In this document: in pieces, positions 17,958 to 25,855 of the stretch | Layout: the number at the start of each line of letters is the position of its first letter | How positions within the stretch are numbered: position 1 is the stretch's first letter | Source: Streptomyces sp. AM 2-1-1 | GTDB taxonomy: Bacteria > Actinomycetota > Actinomycetes > Streptomycetales > Streptomycetaceae | Assembly (NCBI RefSeq): GCF_029167645.1 | Contig: NZ_CP119147.1 | Coordinates: 5,908,501 to 5,972,500 of the forward strand | Direction: 5' to 3' | Length of the DNA: 64,000 bases | The notes under the pieces: generated by a model | Seen by the model: only the letters and a program-made list of their open reading frames with translations | Databases searched by the model: none | Told to the model about the DNA's origin: nothing | Program-made: the position numbers and the translations under genes

Positions 17958-19262
17958 ATGGATACAGCGCTGTTGATCGAGGACGTCCGGCTCACCCCGA
18001 TCCTCATAGCCGACCCGCCCCTGCTGAACACCCAGGGAGTGCACCAGCCCTACACCCCCCGGCTCATCGTGGAAGTGGTCACACGGGGCGGCGTCACGGG
18101 CATCGGGGAGACCTACGGCGACTCGGTCTACCTGGCTCTCGCCCGTCCCCTCGCCGAGGCGCTGCCGGGCCGGTCGGTCAGCGACCTGAACGGCCTCTTC
18201 GCCCTCGCCGAGCAGGTGTGCGGCGAGGAGACGTCCGACGGGTCCGGCCAGGCGGAGGGCGGGGTCGACGCGGGGGGCCTGCGGGGCGTGCGTACGGCCG
18301 ACAAGCTCCGGCTCTCCGTGGTGTCCGGCTTCGAGGTGGCCTGCCTGGACGCGCTCGGCAAGGCGCTGGGCCTGCCCGTGCACGCCCTGCTCGGGGGCAA
18401 GGTCCGCGACGCCGTCGACTACAGCGCGTACCTCTTCTACCGCTGGGCCGCCCACCCCGAGGGCGGTGAGGCGGACGACTGGGGCGCGGCCGTCGACCCG
18501 GCCGGGATCGTCGCGCAGGCCGAGCGCTTCGCCCGGGAGCACGGGTTCGGCTCCTTCAAGCTCAAGGGTGGTGTCTTCCCGCCCGACGAGGAGATCGCCG
18601 CGATCCGCGCGCTCGCCGAGGCCTTCCCCGGCCGTCCGCTGCGGCTGGACCCGAACGGCGCCTGGTCGGTGGAGACCTCGCTCAAGGTCGCCGAGCAACT
18701 GGGCGGCGTACTGGAGTACTTGGAGGACCCCGCGAGCGGAACGCCGGCGATGGCGCGGGTGTCGGCGGGTACGGACGTCCCGCTCGCCACCAACATGTGC
18801 GTCACCACCCTCGCCGAACTGCCCGAGGCCCTGGCGAGGGACGCGGTGCAGGTCGTCCTCTCCGACCACCACTACTGGGGCGGCCTGCACCGCACCCGCG
18901 AACTGGCCGCGATCTGCCGGACGTTCGGCGTGGGCCTGTCCATGCACTCCAACACCCACCTCGGCATCAGCCTCGCCGCGATGACCCACGTCGCCGCCAC
19001 CGTGCCGAACCTCGACTACGCCTGCGACAGCCACTACCCCTGGCAGACCGAGGACGTCATCACCACCCGCCACGTCTTCGAGGACGGCCGCCTGGCCGTC
19101 TCCGACGCGCCCGGCCTCGGCGTCGAACTCGACCGGGACCGACTGGCGGTCCTCCACCGCCGCTGGCTGGACGACGACGGCAGCCTGCGCGACCGCGACG
19201 ACGCGGCAGCCATGCGCAGGTCCGATCCCGGATGGGTGACCCCGGCGATCCCGCGCTGGTGA
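17958..19262 (+). CDS. Enolase-superfamily acid-sugar dehydratase (glucarate-dehydratase type)
   Basis: A 434-residue enolase-superfamily protein of the glucarate/galactarate dehydratase subgroup. The KxK base is in FKLKGG, metal ligands in RLDPNGAW (Asp/Asn) and EYLEDP (Glu), followed by MCVTT and the H-D dyad region SDHHYWGG ... SMHSNTHLGISLAAM. It should abstract the proton alpha to a carboxylate and eliminate water from an aldarate. Residues 80-105 contain a Gly/Asp-rich insertion (TSDGSGQAEGGVDAGGL). The ATG at 17958 is probably leaderless. Substrate identity (D-glucarate versus another diacid sugar) cannot be decided. No downstream aldolase gene is present. Confidence 0.88.
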   Translation: MDTALLIEDVRLTPILIADPPLLNTQGVHQPYTPRLIVEVVTRGGVTGIGETYGDSVYLALARPLAEALPGRSVSDLNGLFALAEQVCGEETSDGSGQAEGGVDAGGLRGVRTADKLRLSVVSGFEVACLDALGKALGLPVHALLGGKVRDAVDYSAYLFYRWAAHPEGGEADDWGAAVDPAGIVAQAERFAREHGFGSFKLKGGVFPPDEEIAAIRALAEAFPGRPLRLDPNGAWSVETSLKVAEQLGGVLEYLEDPASGTPAMARVSAGTDVPLATNMCVTTLAELPEALARDAVQVVLSDHHYWGGLHRTRELAAICRTFGVGLSMHSNTHLGISLAAMTHVAATVPNLDYACDSHYPWQTEDVITTRHVFEDGRLAVSDAPGLGVELDRDRLAVLHRRWLDDDGSLRDRDDAAAMRRSDPGWVTPAIPRW

Positions 19263-19393
19263 CACCGCTGCTCCTGCCGGTCCGGCAGGCCCGTCCGGCA
19301 GGCCGGTCCGGCCAGTCGGTCGTGCCGGTCGGCGGGGCGGGTGCGGCGGCCGGCATCGGCCGCGCGACCCGGCTCGTCCCGGTCCCGCGCGGC
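19263..19393. repeat. Short GC-rich repeats between convergent genes
   Basis: About three imperfect copies of CCGGTCCGGCAGG-like sequence, including an 8-bp palindrome at 19273-19289. They could act as a weak bidirectional terminator between the dehydratase and the HxlR gene. Confidence 0.35.
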
Positions 19394-19735
19394 TCAGTCG
19401 TCCCAGTCCTGCGCCGCCACGAAGGCGTCCCCGTGCTCGGCCGACCAGCGGCCCATCGCCGCGATCGGCTCCAGCAGCGTCCTGCCGAGCGGGGTCAGCG
19501 CGTACTCCACCCGGCGCGGCGCCCCGGCGGGGACCGTACGCTCCACCAGCGCGTACCCCGCGAGTCTGCGCAGGGTCTCGTTGAGCACCTTGGGGCTGAT
19601 CGAACCGATCTCCGTGCGCAGATCGCGCGGGCGCCGAGGGCCCGCCTCCAGGGCCTGGATCACCGGCGCGTTCCAGGTGTGCGTCAGCAGGTCGAACCCC
19701 AGCCGCACCCGGCAATCGGCCAATACCCGTTCCAC
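19394..19735 (-). CDS. HxlR-family winged-helix regulator
   Basis: A 113-residue HxlR-type DNA-binding protein. The pattern is LLTHTWNAPVIQALEAGPRRPRDLRTEIGSISPKVLNETLRRLAGYALVERTVPAGAPRRVEYALTPLGRTL, covering the winged HTH and its wing. The GTG at 19735 is selected because GGGGAGG lies 4 nt before it; the open frame upstream is not conserved-looking. Members usually respond to electrophiles or redox change and repress a divergent oxidoreductase. Here the divergent gene at 19851 is an NADP-binding reductase, which fits that pattern. Confidence 0.88.
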   Translation of the reverse strand: MERVLADCRVRLGFDLLTHTWNAPVIQALEAGPRRPRDLRTEIGSISPKVLNETLRRLAGYALVERTVPAGAPRRVEYALTPLGRTLLEPIAAMGRWSAEHGDAFVAAQDWDD

Positions 19736-19756
19736 GACGCCTCCCCATAGCAGACC

Positions 19757-19835
19757 GGTGGGACACCGGATGGTGTGCGACCGGCCTCCTAGTGTCGCTG
19801 TCACCGTCCCACGCGGGGGCGGGTGGGACACGGTG
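19757..19835. promoter_or_regulatory. Candidate HxlR operators between the divergent genes
   Basis: GGTGGGACACCGG (19757-19769) recurs as GGTGGGACACGG (19822-19833), and CACCGTCCCAC (19802-19812) is its inverted partner. TAGTGT at about 19790 could be the -10 of the reductase. The repeats therefore flank that promoter. Confidence 0.4.
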
Positions 19836-19850
19836 AAGGGACGGCGACGG

Positions 19851-20495
19851 ATGCGCATCGGCATTCTCGGTACGGGAAACATGGCGGAGGCCCTGGGGGC
19901 GCGTTGGGCCGCCGCCGGGCACGAGATCCTCTTCGGCGGGCGCTCCGCCGAGCGGGCGCGGGACCTGGCCGACCGGGCCGGCGGCCTCCCCGGCACCCTG
20001 GGCGAGGCGGCCCACTTCGGTGACGCGGCGCTGGTCGCCCTGCCGCACGGTGCTGTCGCGGACGTACTCGCCGAACTCGGCGCGGCGCACGGCGCGCTGC
20101 GTCACCGGGTGCTGATCGACTGCACCAACGCGATCGGGCCAGGCCTCCTGCTCACCACCGGCGACGGGCCGGGGGCGGCCCGTACGCTCGCCCGATCCAC
20201 CGGCGCCCGGGTGGTCAAGGCGTTCAACCACCTCCCCGACTCCGTATGGCGGCTCGACCCTTCCGTCCTTCCCGAAGGCCCGTTCGCCGTACCCCTGTGC
20301 GGTGACGACGAAGCCGCGCTGGAGACCGTACGGACCCTGGTGCGGGACCTCGGGCACGTGCCGCTCACGGTCGGGCCCCTGGCGCGGGTCGACCAACTGG
20401 AGGCGGCGACCGCGCTGTTGATCGGACTGTGGAAGTCCGGGCACGATCCCCGCACACTGCTGCCGCCGTTCGGCACCGTCACGGCCGGTGGCTGA
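19851..20495 (+). CDS. NADPH-dependent F420-reductase-like Rossmann protein
   Basis: A 214-residue protein of the Fno/NADP-oxidoreductase coenzyme-F420-dependent family. The N-terminal Rossmann motif is MRIGILGTGNMAEALGARWAAAGHEILFGGRS, in which the GxGNM and the Arg after the second strand favour NADP. Later landmarks are CTNAIGPG, VVKAFNHLP (family KAFNT-like motif) and DLGHVPLTVGPLARVDQLEA. ATG 19851 follows GACGGCGACGG. The electron partner may be F420 or a small molecule. It is probably controlled by the divergent HxlR protein. Confidence 0.85.
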   Translation: MRIGILGTGNMAEALGARWAAAGHEILFGGRSAERARDLADRAGGLPGTLGEAAHFGDAALVALPHGAVADVLAELGAAHGALRHRVLIDCTNAIGPGLLLTTGDGPGAARTLARSTGARVVKAFNHLPDSVWRLDPSVLPEGPFAVPLCGDDEAALETVRTLVRDLGHVPLTVGPLARVDQLEAATALLIGLWKSGHDPRTLLPPFGTVTAGG

Positions 20496-20552
20496 ACCGG
20501 CGGCCGGGGGCGGAGTCACTGTCACGGGTGCGGCCTGCCGGCGCCCGCCGCA

Positions 20553-20584
20553 TTTCTATCTCCAACCCGCGTTGTTCGTAGAAT
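20553..20584. promoter_or_regulatory. Operator overlapping the promoter of the SufR-like gene
   Basis: The site reads TTTCTA-N4-CAAC-N4-GTTG-N4-TAGAAT. The inner CAAC/GTTG resembles the SufR box known from cyanobacteria. TAGAAT (20579-20584) doubles as the -10 hexamer, 6 nt before the GTG start. The same architecture recurs at 21303-21333. Confidence 0.7.
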
Positions 20585-20590
20585 GGCGGA

Positions 20591-21325
20591 GTGGACGACA
20601 TCGATGCGATCGCACTGCTGCAGGACCCGGTACGGCGGCGGCTGTACACCTACGTGGTGGCGCAGGGCCGCGAGGTCGGCCGCAACGAAGCCGCCGAGGC
20701 GGTCGGGGTGGCCCGCACGCTCGCCGCGCACCATCTGGACAAACTGGCCGACGCGGGGCTCCTGGAGAGTGGCAGTCGACGTTTGACCGGCCGTACGGGG
20801 CCCGGAGCCGGGCGGCCCGCCAAGGTGTACACGCGGGTGCGCACCGAGCGGTCCGTGTCCCTGCCCGCCCGCGACTACCGCACCGCCGCCGACCTCCTCG
20901 CCGAGGCCGCCGAGGAGGCGGGTCTCGACGTCGGACTCCGCGCGTCGGCGCGCCGCCGGGGCGAGGCGCTGCGCGGTTCAGCGCCGGCCTGTGGCGACCT
21001 CCCCGCGGCCATGGAACTGCTGGCCGCGCGCGGCTACGAACCGCACCTGCAGGACGGGGGCGCCGGGAGTGACGGGGAGGGGGACGGTGACGGGAACGCC
21101 GCCGAGGGGGAGGAGCGGGTGGCCCGCGCGGGGGCGCCCGTCATCCGCATGCGCAACTGTCCCTTCCACGCGGTCGCCGAGCGCTTCCCGCCGCTCGTCT
21201 GCGGAATGAACCTCGCCCTGCTGGAGGGGATGCTCGGTACGGACGGTCCGCTGCGCGCGCGCATGGCCGCCAGGCCGGGGGAGTGCTGCGTGGTCGTCGA
21301 AGTTTCTAAAAACAATGCTGGTTGA
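20591..21325 (+). CDS. SufR-like ArsR/DeoR-type winged-helix regulator with Fe-S cysteines
   Basis: A 244-residue regulator. The N-terminal winged HTH (residues 5-85, DPVRRRLYTYVVAQGREVGRNEAAEAVGVARTLAAHHLDKLADAGLLE) is followed by a helical linker and a C-terminal cysteine region: C190-x13-C204-x27-C232-C233 in NCPFHAVAERFPPLVCGMN ... PGECCVVVE. This resembles SufR-type Fe-S sensors, so an Fe-S cluster responsive to iron, O2 or NO is likely but inferred. A Gly/Asp/Glu-rich insert lies at 156-175. No suf genes are adjacent; its partner is the DUF3291 gene. The start is a leaderless GTG, and the gene is flanked on both sides by copies of the same operator. Confidence 0.8.
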   Translation: MDDIDAIALLQDPVRRRLYTYVVAQGREVGRNEAAEAVGVARTLAAHHLDKLADAGLLESGSRRLTGRTGPGAGRPAKVYTRVRTERSVSLPARDYRTAADLLAEAAEEAGLDVGLRASARRRGEALRGSAPACGDLPAAMELLAARGYEPHLQDGGAGSDGEGDGDGNAAEGEERVARAGAPVIRMRNCPFHAVAERFPPLVCGMNLALLEGMLGTDGPLRARMAARPGECCVVVEVSKNNAG

Positions 21326-21333
21326 CATAGAAA
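21303..21333. promoter_or_regulatory. Second copy of the SufR-like operator, before the DUF3291 gene
   Basis: The site reads TTTCTA-N4-CAAT-N4-GTTG-N3-TAGAAA. It overlaps the last codons of the regulator gene and lies 25 bp before the DUF3291 ATG, in an A/T-rich patch that stands out from its surroundings. Confidence 0.65.
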
Positions 21334-21357
21334 AGCGGGCCGTGCTGGGATGGGTCC

Positions 21358-21909
21358 ATGACCGCGTCCTCGCAAGCCGCGCACCTCGCCCAACTCAACG
21401 TCTCCACGCTCCTCCATCCCCTCGACGACCCACGCATGAGCCCGTTCGTCGAGATGCTCGATCCGATCAACGCCGCAGCCGACGACACCCCCGGCTTCGT
21501 GTGGCGCCTCGTCGCGGAAGGCGATGCCGACGCCACGGCCCTGCGCCCGGCGGGTGAGAACGTCATCGTCAACATGTCGGTGTGGGAGACCCGCGAGTCC
21601 CTGTGGGACTTCACCTACCGGACCGGCCACCTGGAGGTGGTGCGCCACCGCCGTGACTGGTTCGAACGGCACGTCGAGGCGCACCTGGTGCTCTGGTGGG
21701 TCCCGGCCGGACACATCCCGACCGTCGGCGAAGCCCTGGAGCGGCTGGCGGACCTGCGCGCCAACGGCCCGTCCCCGCGCGCCTTCACCTTCGTCTCCGC
21801 GTACTCCGCGGCAGAGGCGGCAGAGGTGGTACCGGCGCAAGAGGGGCCGGAAGCGCCGGGGGCCGTCGACGCCGCGACGGCGCCTCCGGTCGTGCTCGTG
21901 CGCGAGTGA
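21358..21909 (+). CDS. DUF3291 protein
   Basis: A 183-residue DUF3291 protein with a ferredoxin-like/ABM monooxygenase-like fold. Landmarks are AHLAQLNVSTLLHPLDDPRMSPFVEMLDPINAAADDTPGFVWRL, IVNMSVWETRESLWDFTYRTGHLEVVRHRRDWFERHVEAHLVLWWVPAGHIPTVGEALERLADLRANGPSPRAFTF. The conserved His/Trp-rich stretch could hold a haem or flavin, but no function is established to my knowledge. It follows the SufR-like gene by 32 bp and has its own copy of the same operator, so it is probably that regulator's main target. The last 30 residues (Ala/Pro/Glu rich) look disordered. Confidence 0.85.
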   Translation: MTASSQAAHLAQLNVSTLLHPLDDPRMSPFVEMLDPINAAADDTPGFVWRLVAEGDADATALRPAGENVIVNMSVWETRESLWDFTYRTGHLEVVRHRRDWFERHVEAHLVLWWVPAGHIPTVGEALERLADLRANGPSPRAFTFVSAYSAAEAAEVVPAQEGPEAPGAVDAATAPPVVLVRE

Positions 21910-22347
21910 GAGACCCGGCGGGGCGCACGACCCCACGGTGGTGCGGGGGAGGGACCCCGTGACGAGCCGACGGAACACCTGACGGGCTCCCTGCCGACCC
22001 GCCCCGCGCTCTGTACGACCCGCTCCGCATCCCGGTACGTGGGGCTTCGCCCCCCTGTCCCCGAGCGTTCCCGGCGCCGGGCGGCCGTTCCGGCCTTCTG
22101 CCTCCGCCGCGGACCGGACGGCGGGCTGCGGGGCGCGGTCCCACCCGTCGCCCCGGCCGTTCGCGACGTCCGTGCGGCCGACGGCGCCTCATTGGCGCAG
22201 GTCGCCCACCGTGCTGCCCGCGTGCTGCCGTGGCCACGACGCACCCGGTCGGCGCGGCTCGCCGGCTCGCCGCACGAGGTCAACGCCGGGCGCCAGCGCC
22301 CGGTACGCATGGCTGCCCCTCGTGGTGGCCGCTCCCGTCCGGTTCCT

Positions 22348-22379
22348 CCCCGTGCCCCCGTGCCCCCGTGCCCCCGTGC
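22348..22379. repeat. Tandem 8-bp repeat
   Basis: About 3.5 head-to-tail copies of GTGCCCCC in a non-coding stretch. It is a simple-sequence array and may vary in copy number. Confidence 0.8.
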
Positions 22380-22509
22380 TCGGAGTGGCTCTCGTCGCTC
22401 TTCGACGGAGACATGGAGGCCGACACCCTCCAGGATCCGACCCGGCCGCGCCGCCGTGCGGCCGGCCCGGCGCGGTCCTGGACCACCGGAACACCCCCCG
22501 CATGTAATT

Positions 22510-22528
22510 CGAACGTATGAACTACAGT
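22510..22528 (+). promoter_or_regulatory. Candidate alkB promoter with imperfect LexA box
   Basis: CGAAC-GTAT-GAACT matches 11 of 14 positions of the actinobacterial LexA consensus CGAAC-N4-GTTYG. TATGAA (22516-22521) and TACAGT (22523-22528) are possible -10 hexamers overlapping it. Confidence 0.3.
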
Positions 22529-22538
22529 GGTGACTCCT

Positions 22539-23168
22539 ATGTCCTCGTTCCTCCAGTCCTCGCTCTTCGACCAGTCCGAAGCCCCCGCCCTCGGGCCCCT
22601 CGCCGGGCTGCGCCGGACGGAGCTCGGGCACGGAGCCTGGATCGACCTGCTGCCGGGCTGGCTGAGCGGCGGCGACGAACTCTTCGCGCGGCTCGAGACC
22701 GAGGTGCCCTGGCGGGCCGAACAGCGCCGGATGTACGACCGCACCGTGGACGTACCGCGCCTGCTGGCCTTCTACCGGACGGCCGACGACCTCCCCCACC
22801 CCGTCCTCACCGAGGCTCGCGAGGCCCTGTCCGCGCATTACGCGAAGGAACTCGGCGAACCCTTCGCCACGGCGGGCCTGTGCCACTACCGCGACGGCCG
22901 CGACAGCGTCGCCTGGCACGGGGACCGGATCGGCCGGGGCTCCCACGAGGACACCATGGTCGCCATCCTCTCGGTGGGTGCCCCACGCGACCTGCTGCTG
23001 CGCCCCCGAGACCACACGGGGGAGACGGTGCGCCGCCCGCTGGGCCACGGGGACCTGATCGTCATGGGCGGTTCGTGTCAGCGGACCTGGGAACACGCGA
23101 TCCCCAAGACGTCCCGGCCCTGCGGTCCGAGAATCAGCGTCCAGTACCGTCCCCGCGGAGTGCGCTGA
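22539..23168 (+). CDS. alkB: AlkB-family Fe(II)/2-oxoglutarate dioxygenase (DNA alkylation repair)
   Basis: A 209-residue AlkB homologue that demethylates 1-methyladenine and 3-methylcytosine oxidatively. The jelly-roll iron site is WHGDR (His-x-Asp) with the distal His in WEHAIPK, and the 2-oxoglutarate Arg and base-flipping region are in PRISVQYRPR. LCHYRDGRDSVAWHGD is the classic N-x-Y/D-rich stretch preceding the iron ligands. The start is ambiguous: GTG 22527, GTG 22530 and ATG 22539 are in frame, none has a Shine-Dalgarno sequence, and a leaderless or near-leaderless transcript is likely. It is monocistronic. The possible LexA half-box upstream would fit damage induction. Confidence 0.9.
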   Translation: MSSFLQSSLFDQSEAPALGPLAGLRRTELGHGAWIDLLPGWLSGGDELFARLETEVPWRAEQRRMYDRTVDVPRLLAFYRTADDLPHPVLTEAREALSAHYAKELGEPFATAGLCHYRDGRDSVAWHGDRIGRGSHEDTMVAILSVGAPRDLLLRPRDHTGETVRRPLGHGDLIVMGGSCQRTWEHAIPKTSRPCGPRISVQYRPRGVR

Positions 23169-23296
23169 CCTGCGCCGACCGCGGGAATCGTCTCCGCCGT
23201 CCCGCGTCGGCCGTCCTCCTGTGGCGACCGGTCGACGCGGCGCGATCTGTGGGAGTTGCGAGGACCGCGGCGTCGAGCGGTTGATCGTGCGGGGGT

Positions 23297-23312
23297 GAGG
23301 AAGCGTTTCCTC
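23297..23312. terminator. Possible small hairpin after alkB
   Basis: A 6-bp stem GAGGAA/TTCCTC with a GCGT loop, between alkB and the convergent DUF202 genes. It is weak compared with other hairpins in the window. Confidence 0.3.
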
Positions 23313-23374
23313 GCGCGGCTGAATGGGGTGGAGGGCACGACCGCGCCCTACGTGGCCCCGCCCGGCCCCGCTGC

Positions 23375-23698
23375 TCAGAGCACCATGGCCGCCGCGAACA
23401 CCGCCAGCGCGAGCGTGCACGCCGTGGCCGTCCACGCCACTCGTGGCGACAGGGGCGGAGGCTGGGCGGTGTCGGTCTCCCGTACGCGGCGGTGGGCCAC
23501 CCGCAGGAAGGCGATCCAGGCAGCCGCGCTCAGGGCGAGCGCGACCACCGCGGCGAGGGACGCTCCGCCGTGCAACGTCTGCTTGGCGGCGAGGACCGCC
23601 GCCACGGTCGCCGACAGCGTGGTACGCCGCCACGCCAGACGGGTGCGCTCCGGCTGGAGACCCGGATCACGGACGGGCCCGGACGCGGCGGCGCTCAC
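23375..23698 (-). CDS. DUF202 small membrane protein (second of pair)
   Basis: A 107-residue DUF202 protein. The motif GLQPERTRLAWRRTTLSATVAAVLAAKQTL is the family's conserved ER-x-LAW-x-RT box leading into the first TM helix. Three TM segments are predicted. The GTG start overlaps the stop of the upstream DUF202 gene by 4 nt (GTGA), so the two are co-translated and may form a hetero-oligomer. The biochemical role of DUF202 proteins is not settled. Confidence 0.85.
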   Translation of the reverse strand: MSAAASGPVRDPGLQPERTRLAWRRTTLSATVAAVLAAKQTLHGGASLAAVVALALSAAAWIAFLRVAHRRVRETDTAQPPPLSPRVAWTATACTLALAVFAAAMVL

Positions 23699-24090
23699 CG
23701 GCCCTCCCAGCCGAAGAGGACGACCACCACCATCGTCACGGCCACCACCGCGACCACCAGGCTGAGCAGGGTCGGGAACCGCGAGACGGGCAGGTCCTCA
23801 CCCCGCCGCATCGCCCGTTCGCAGCGGACCCAGTGGTTGACGGCCCGCAGCGCGCAGAGCACCCCGGCCGCGAGCAGACCGAAGGCGAGCCCGGCACGCA
23901 CCCCCCACGCGAGCCCCGGAAGGAACTGGTCGACGGCGAAGCCGCCGCCGATGAGCGCGAGCGCCGTACGGATCCAGGCGAGGAACGTCCGCTCGTTGGC
24001 GAGGGAGAAACGGTAGTCCGGGGTGTCTCCCTCGTCACTGATCCGCTGGGGCGCGAACCACAGCCGCAGACTCTGTACGAATTCCTTCAC
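23695..24090 (-). CDS. YidH-type DUF202 membrane protein (first of pair)
   Basis: A 131-residue DUF202/YidH protein. The N-terminal soluble part ends in YRFSLANERTFLAWIRTALALIGGGFAVDQFLPGL, the family signature, followed by TM helices at about 62-85 and 105-127. ATG 24090 begins MKEFVQSLRLWFAPQR. It is the first of a two-gene operon. E. coli YidH/YidG are arranged the same way as a pair. No enzyme function can be stated. Confidence 0.85.
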   Translation of the reverse strand: MKEFVQSLRLWFAPQRISDEGDTPDYRFSLANERTFLAWIRTALALIGGGFAVDQFLPGLAWGVRAGLAFGLLAAGVLCALRAVNHWVRCERAMRRGEDLPVSRFPTLLSLVVAVVAVTMVVVVLFGWEGR

Positions 24091-24261
24091 GCGGGAACCC
24101 TATCCGCCGCTCCGACGAGCGGTCCGGACCATTTCTGTGCGTTCGAGCACCACGATCCCGAGGCGCCCTCACGCGGCGCCCCACGCGACACCGGACACCG
24201 GCCTGCCACCAGACACCGGGCACCGGGCTCCGGCCCCCTACGAGACACCCGGCTCCCGCCC

Positions 24262-24801
24262 CTACGAGAGGCCGGACTCCGACGACTCCTCCCGGAATTC
24301 CCGCAGCCGGTGGTACGCCTCCACTCCGTCCGGCGTCCACGCCCCCGTGGTGAGGCGCTCCGCCACCTCCTCGTCGGTCAGGAAGCCGTGCCACTCGATC
24401 TCCTCCTTCTGCGGATCGACCGGCAGCTCGCACCGCACCTGGTAGACGCGCGACCACCACGAGTGGCCGTCCGCCTCGTACAGGAAGGTGAACAAGGGCT
24501 CGGGGCGCGGCAGTCCGCGGACCCCGAGCTCCTCCTCGGCCTCGCGCAGCGCGGCGTCGTCGTACGTTTCGCCCGCCCCCACCACCCCACCGACGAACAT
24601 GTCGTAGTGCGAGGGGAAGAGCATCTTCGTGGCCGTCCTGCGGTGCACGAACACCCGCCCTCCGGCGTCGCGCGCCTCGATGAAGACGCACCGGTGGCGC
24701 AGCCCGCGGGCGGTCGCCTCACCGCGCGGCGCCTGCCCCACCACCTCGTCGTTCTCGTCGACGATGTCCAGGATCTCGTCAGCAGGATTCATGCTGCCCA
24801 T
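24262..24801 (-). CDS. NUDIX hydrolase (IPP-isomerase-like)
   Basis: A 179-residue NUDIX protein. The catalytic box is GGVVGAGETYDDAALREAEEELGV, matching Gx5Ex7REUxEExGU. The N-terminal EILDIVDENDEVVGQAPRGEATARGLRHRCVFIEA and the C-terminal EWHGFLTDEEVAERL are typical of the YfcD / isopentenyl-diphosphate-isomerase-like branch, which hydrolyses nucleotide or isoprenoid diphosphates. The start may be ATG 24801 or ATG 24792; neither has a strong ribosome site. It lies 48 nt after the DMT transporter on the same strand. Confidence 0.85.
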   Translation of the reverse strand: MGSMNPADEILDIVDENDEVVGQAPRGEATARGLRHRCVFIEARDAGGRVFVHRRTATKMLFPSHYDMFVGGVVGAGETYDDAALREAEEELGVRGLPRPEPLFTFLYEADGHSWWSRVYQVRCELPVDPQKEEIEWHGFLTDEEVAERLTTGAWTPDGVEAYHRLREFREESSESGLS

Positions 24802-24849
24802 CCAACCAAGGGCGGGCCGGTGACGACGCGCGGATGCCGCGGGCGCCCG

Positions 24850-25761
24850 TCAGATCCCGCCGCCTTCCGTCGTCATCAGGTCCTCGGCGGGATGGGCACC
24901 GCCCCCCTTGCCGCCCGGCAGCGCGGGGTGGAGCCCGAGCAGCACGATCCCGGCGACGATGGCGGCCAGGCCGGCCGCCTGGCCCGCCAGTGCCGCCGGG
25001 TCCGTACGCACCTGGTCGCCCAGGAAACCGATGCCGCACGCGATGCCCGCCAGCGGCTGGGCGGCGGTCAGGGCGGGCAACGACATCCGCAGCGGCGCCA
25101 TCTCGAACGCGCTCTGCACCAGGATCAGCCCCGTGACACCGATCACCAGCACGGTGTACGGCTGCCACCCGCTCACCAGCGCCGTCCAGCCGCGGTCGTC
25201 GAGCAGTTGGCCGCTCACCCGGGTCAGCGCGTCCTGGAGCCCGTAGAGCAGACCCGCCGCCAGCGCCAGCAGCGAGGGTGCCACCGCCGGACGGGCGTGC
25301 CGGGCACTCGCGGTCAGGACCAGCGCCAGCCCCGCCACCACGCCGATGATCAGCCAGTGCCGCAGCGGATCGGTCTCCGCCTGCCCGCCGCTCGGCTGAC
25401 CGGCCAGCAGGAAGGCGGCTACCCCGCCGGAGAGCAGCGCGAGCCCGCCCCACCCCTGGCGTCCCAGCGGCTGCCCGGTGAGCGCGCGCGACAGGCCCAG
25501 CGCGAACAGCAGGTTGGTCGCGAGCAGCGGCTCCACCACCGAGAGCTCGCCGCGGGTGAGGGCGAGCGCCCCCAGCACCATCCCGCAGACCATGAAGCCG
25601 ATCCCGGCCAGCCAGCTCTTCACCTTCATCAGGTCGAGCAGCAGCCGGGGGGAGAGGAAGTCGCTCATCGGGGCGCGCCGGGCGGCCGCCTGTTGCAGGA
25701 CGAAGCCGAAACCAAGGCACGCCGCCGCACCCACGGAGAGGAGGAGGACCAGCAAGGACAC
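24850..25761 (-). CDS. DMT-superfamily membrane transporter (EamA/NIPA-like)
   Basis: A 303-residue membrane protein with about nine to ten predicted TM helices, beginning LLVLLLSVGAAACLGFGFVLQQAAA. The phrase LGFGFVLQQAAARRAP followed by VVEPLLATNLLFALGLSRAL is like the NIPA-type DMT subfamily, whose eukaryotic members move Mg2+. The substrate here is unknown. GTG 25761 is chosen for the GAGGAAG 6 nt upstream; the frame stays open upstream but without hydrophobic content. The Gly/Lys/His-rich C-terminus is cytoplasmic. It is divergent from the flavoprotein gene. Confidence 0.8.
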   Translation of the reverse strand: MSLLVLLLSVGAAACLGFGFVLQQAAARRAPMSDFLSPRLLLDLMKVKSWLAGIGFMVCGMVLGALALTRGELSVVEPLLATNLLFALGLSRALTGQPLGRQGWGGLALLSGGVAAFLLAGQPSGGQAETDPLRHWLIIGVVAGLALVLTASARHARPAVAPSLLALAAGLLYGLQDALTRVSGQLLDDRGWTALVSGWQPYTVLVIGVTGLILVQSAFEMAPLRMSLPALTAAQPLAGIACGIGFLGDQVRTDPAALAGQAAGLAAIVAGIVLLGLHPALPGGKGGGAHPAEDLMTTEGGGI

Positions 25762-25855
25762 AGGTTTCTTCCTCGGATCGGCGGGCGGAAAAGGTGTGTT
25801 CCGAACGATATGCCCCTCGGTGTAGGGGAGCGGTGAGATTGGTCCGACCGGCCTG

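Larger units (their letters stand above)
21910..22538. other. GC-rich intergenic region without a supported gene
   Basis: 629 bp; the frames that stay open are Arg/Pro/Gly-rich shadows. It holds a tandem GTGCCCCC repeat (22348-22379) and, at its end, an A/T-richer promoter patch with an imperfect LexA-like box before alkB. Nothing else was recognised. Confidence 0.5.

Noticed and set aside
17952..20525. 857-codon minus-strand frame across the dehydratase and HxlR genes
   Set aside because: It crosses several genes, including one on its own strand in another frame, and shows no recognisable fold.
22348..22379. CRISPR-like array
   Set aside because: The 8-bp units are contiguous with no spacers, and no cas genes occur in the window.
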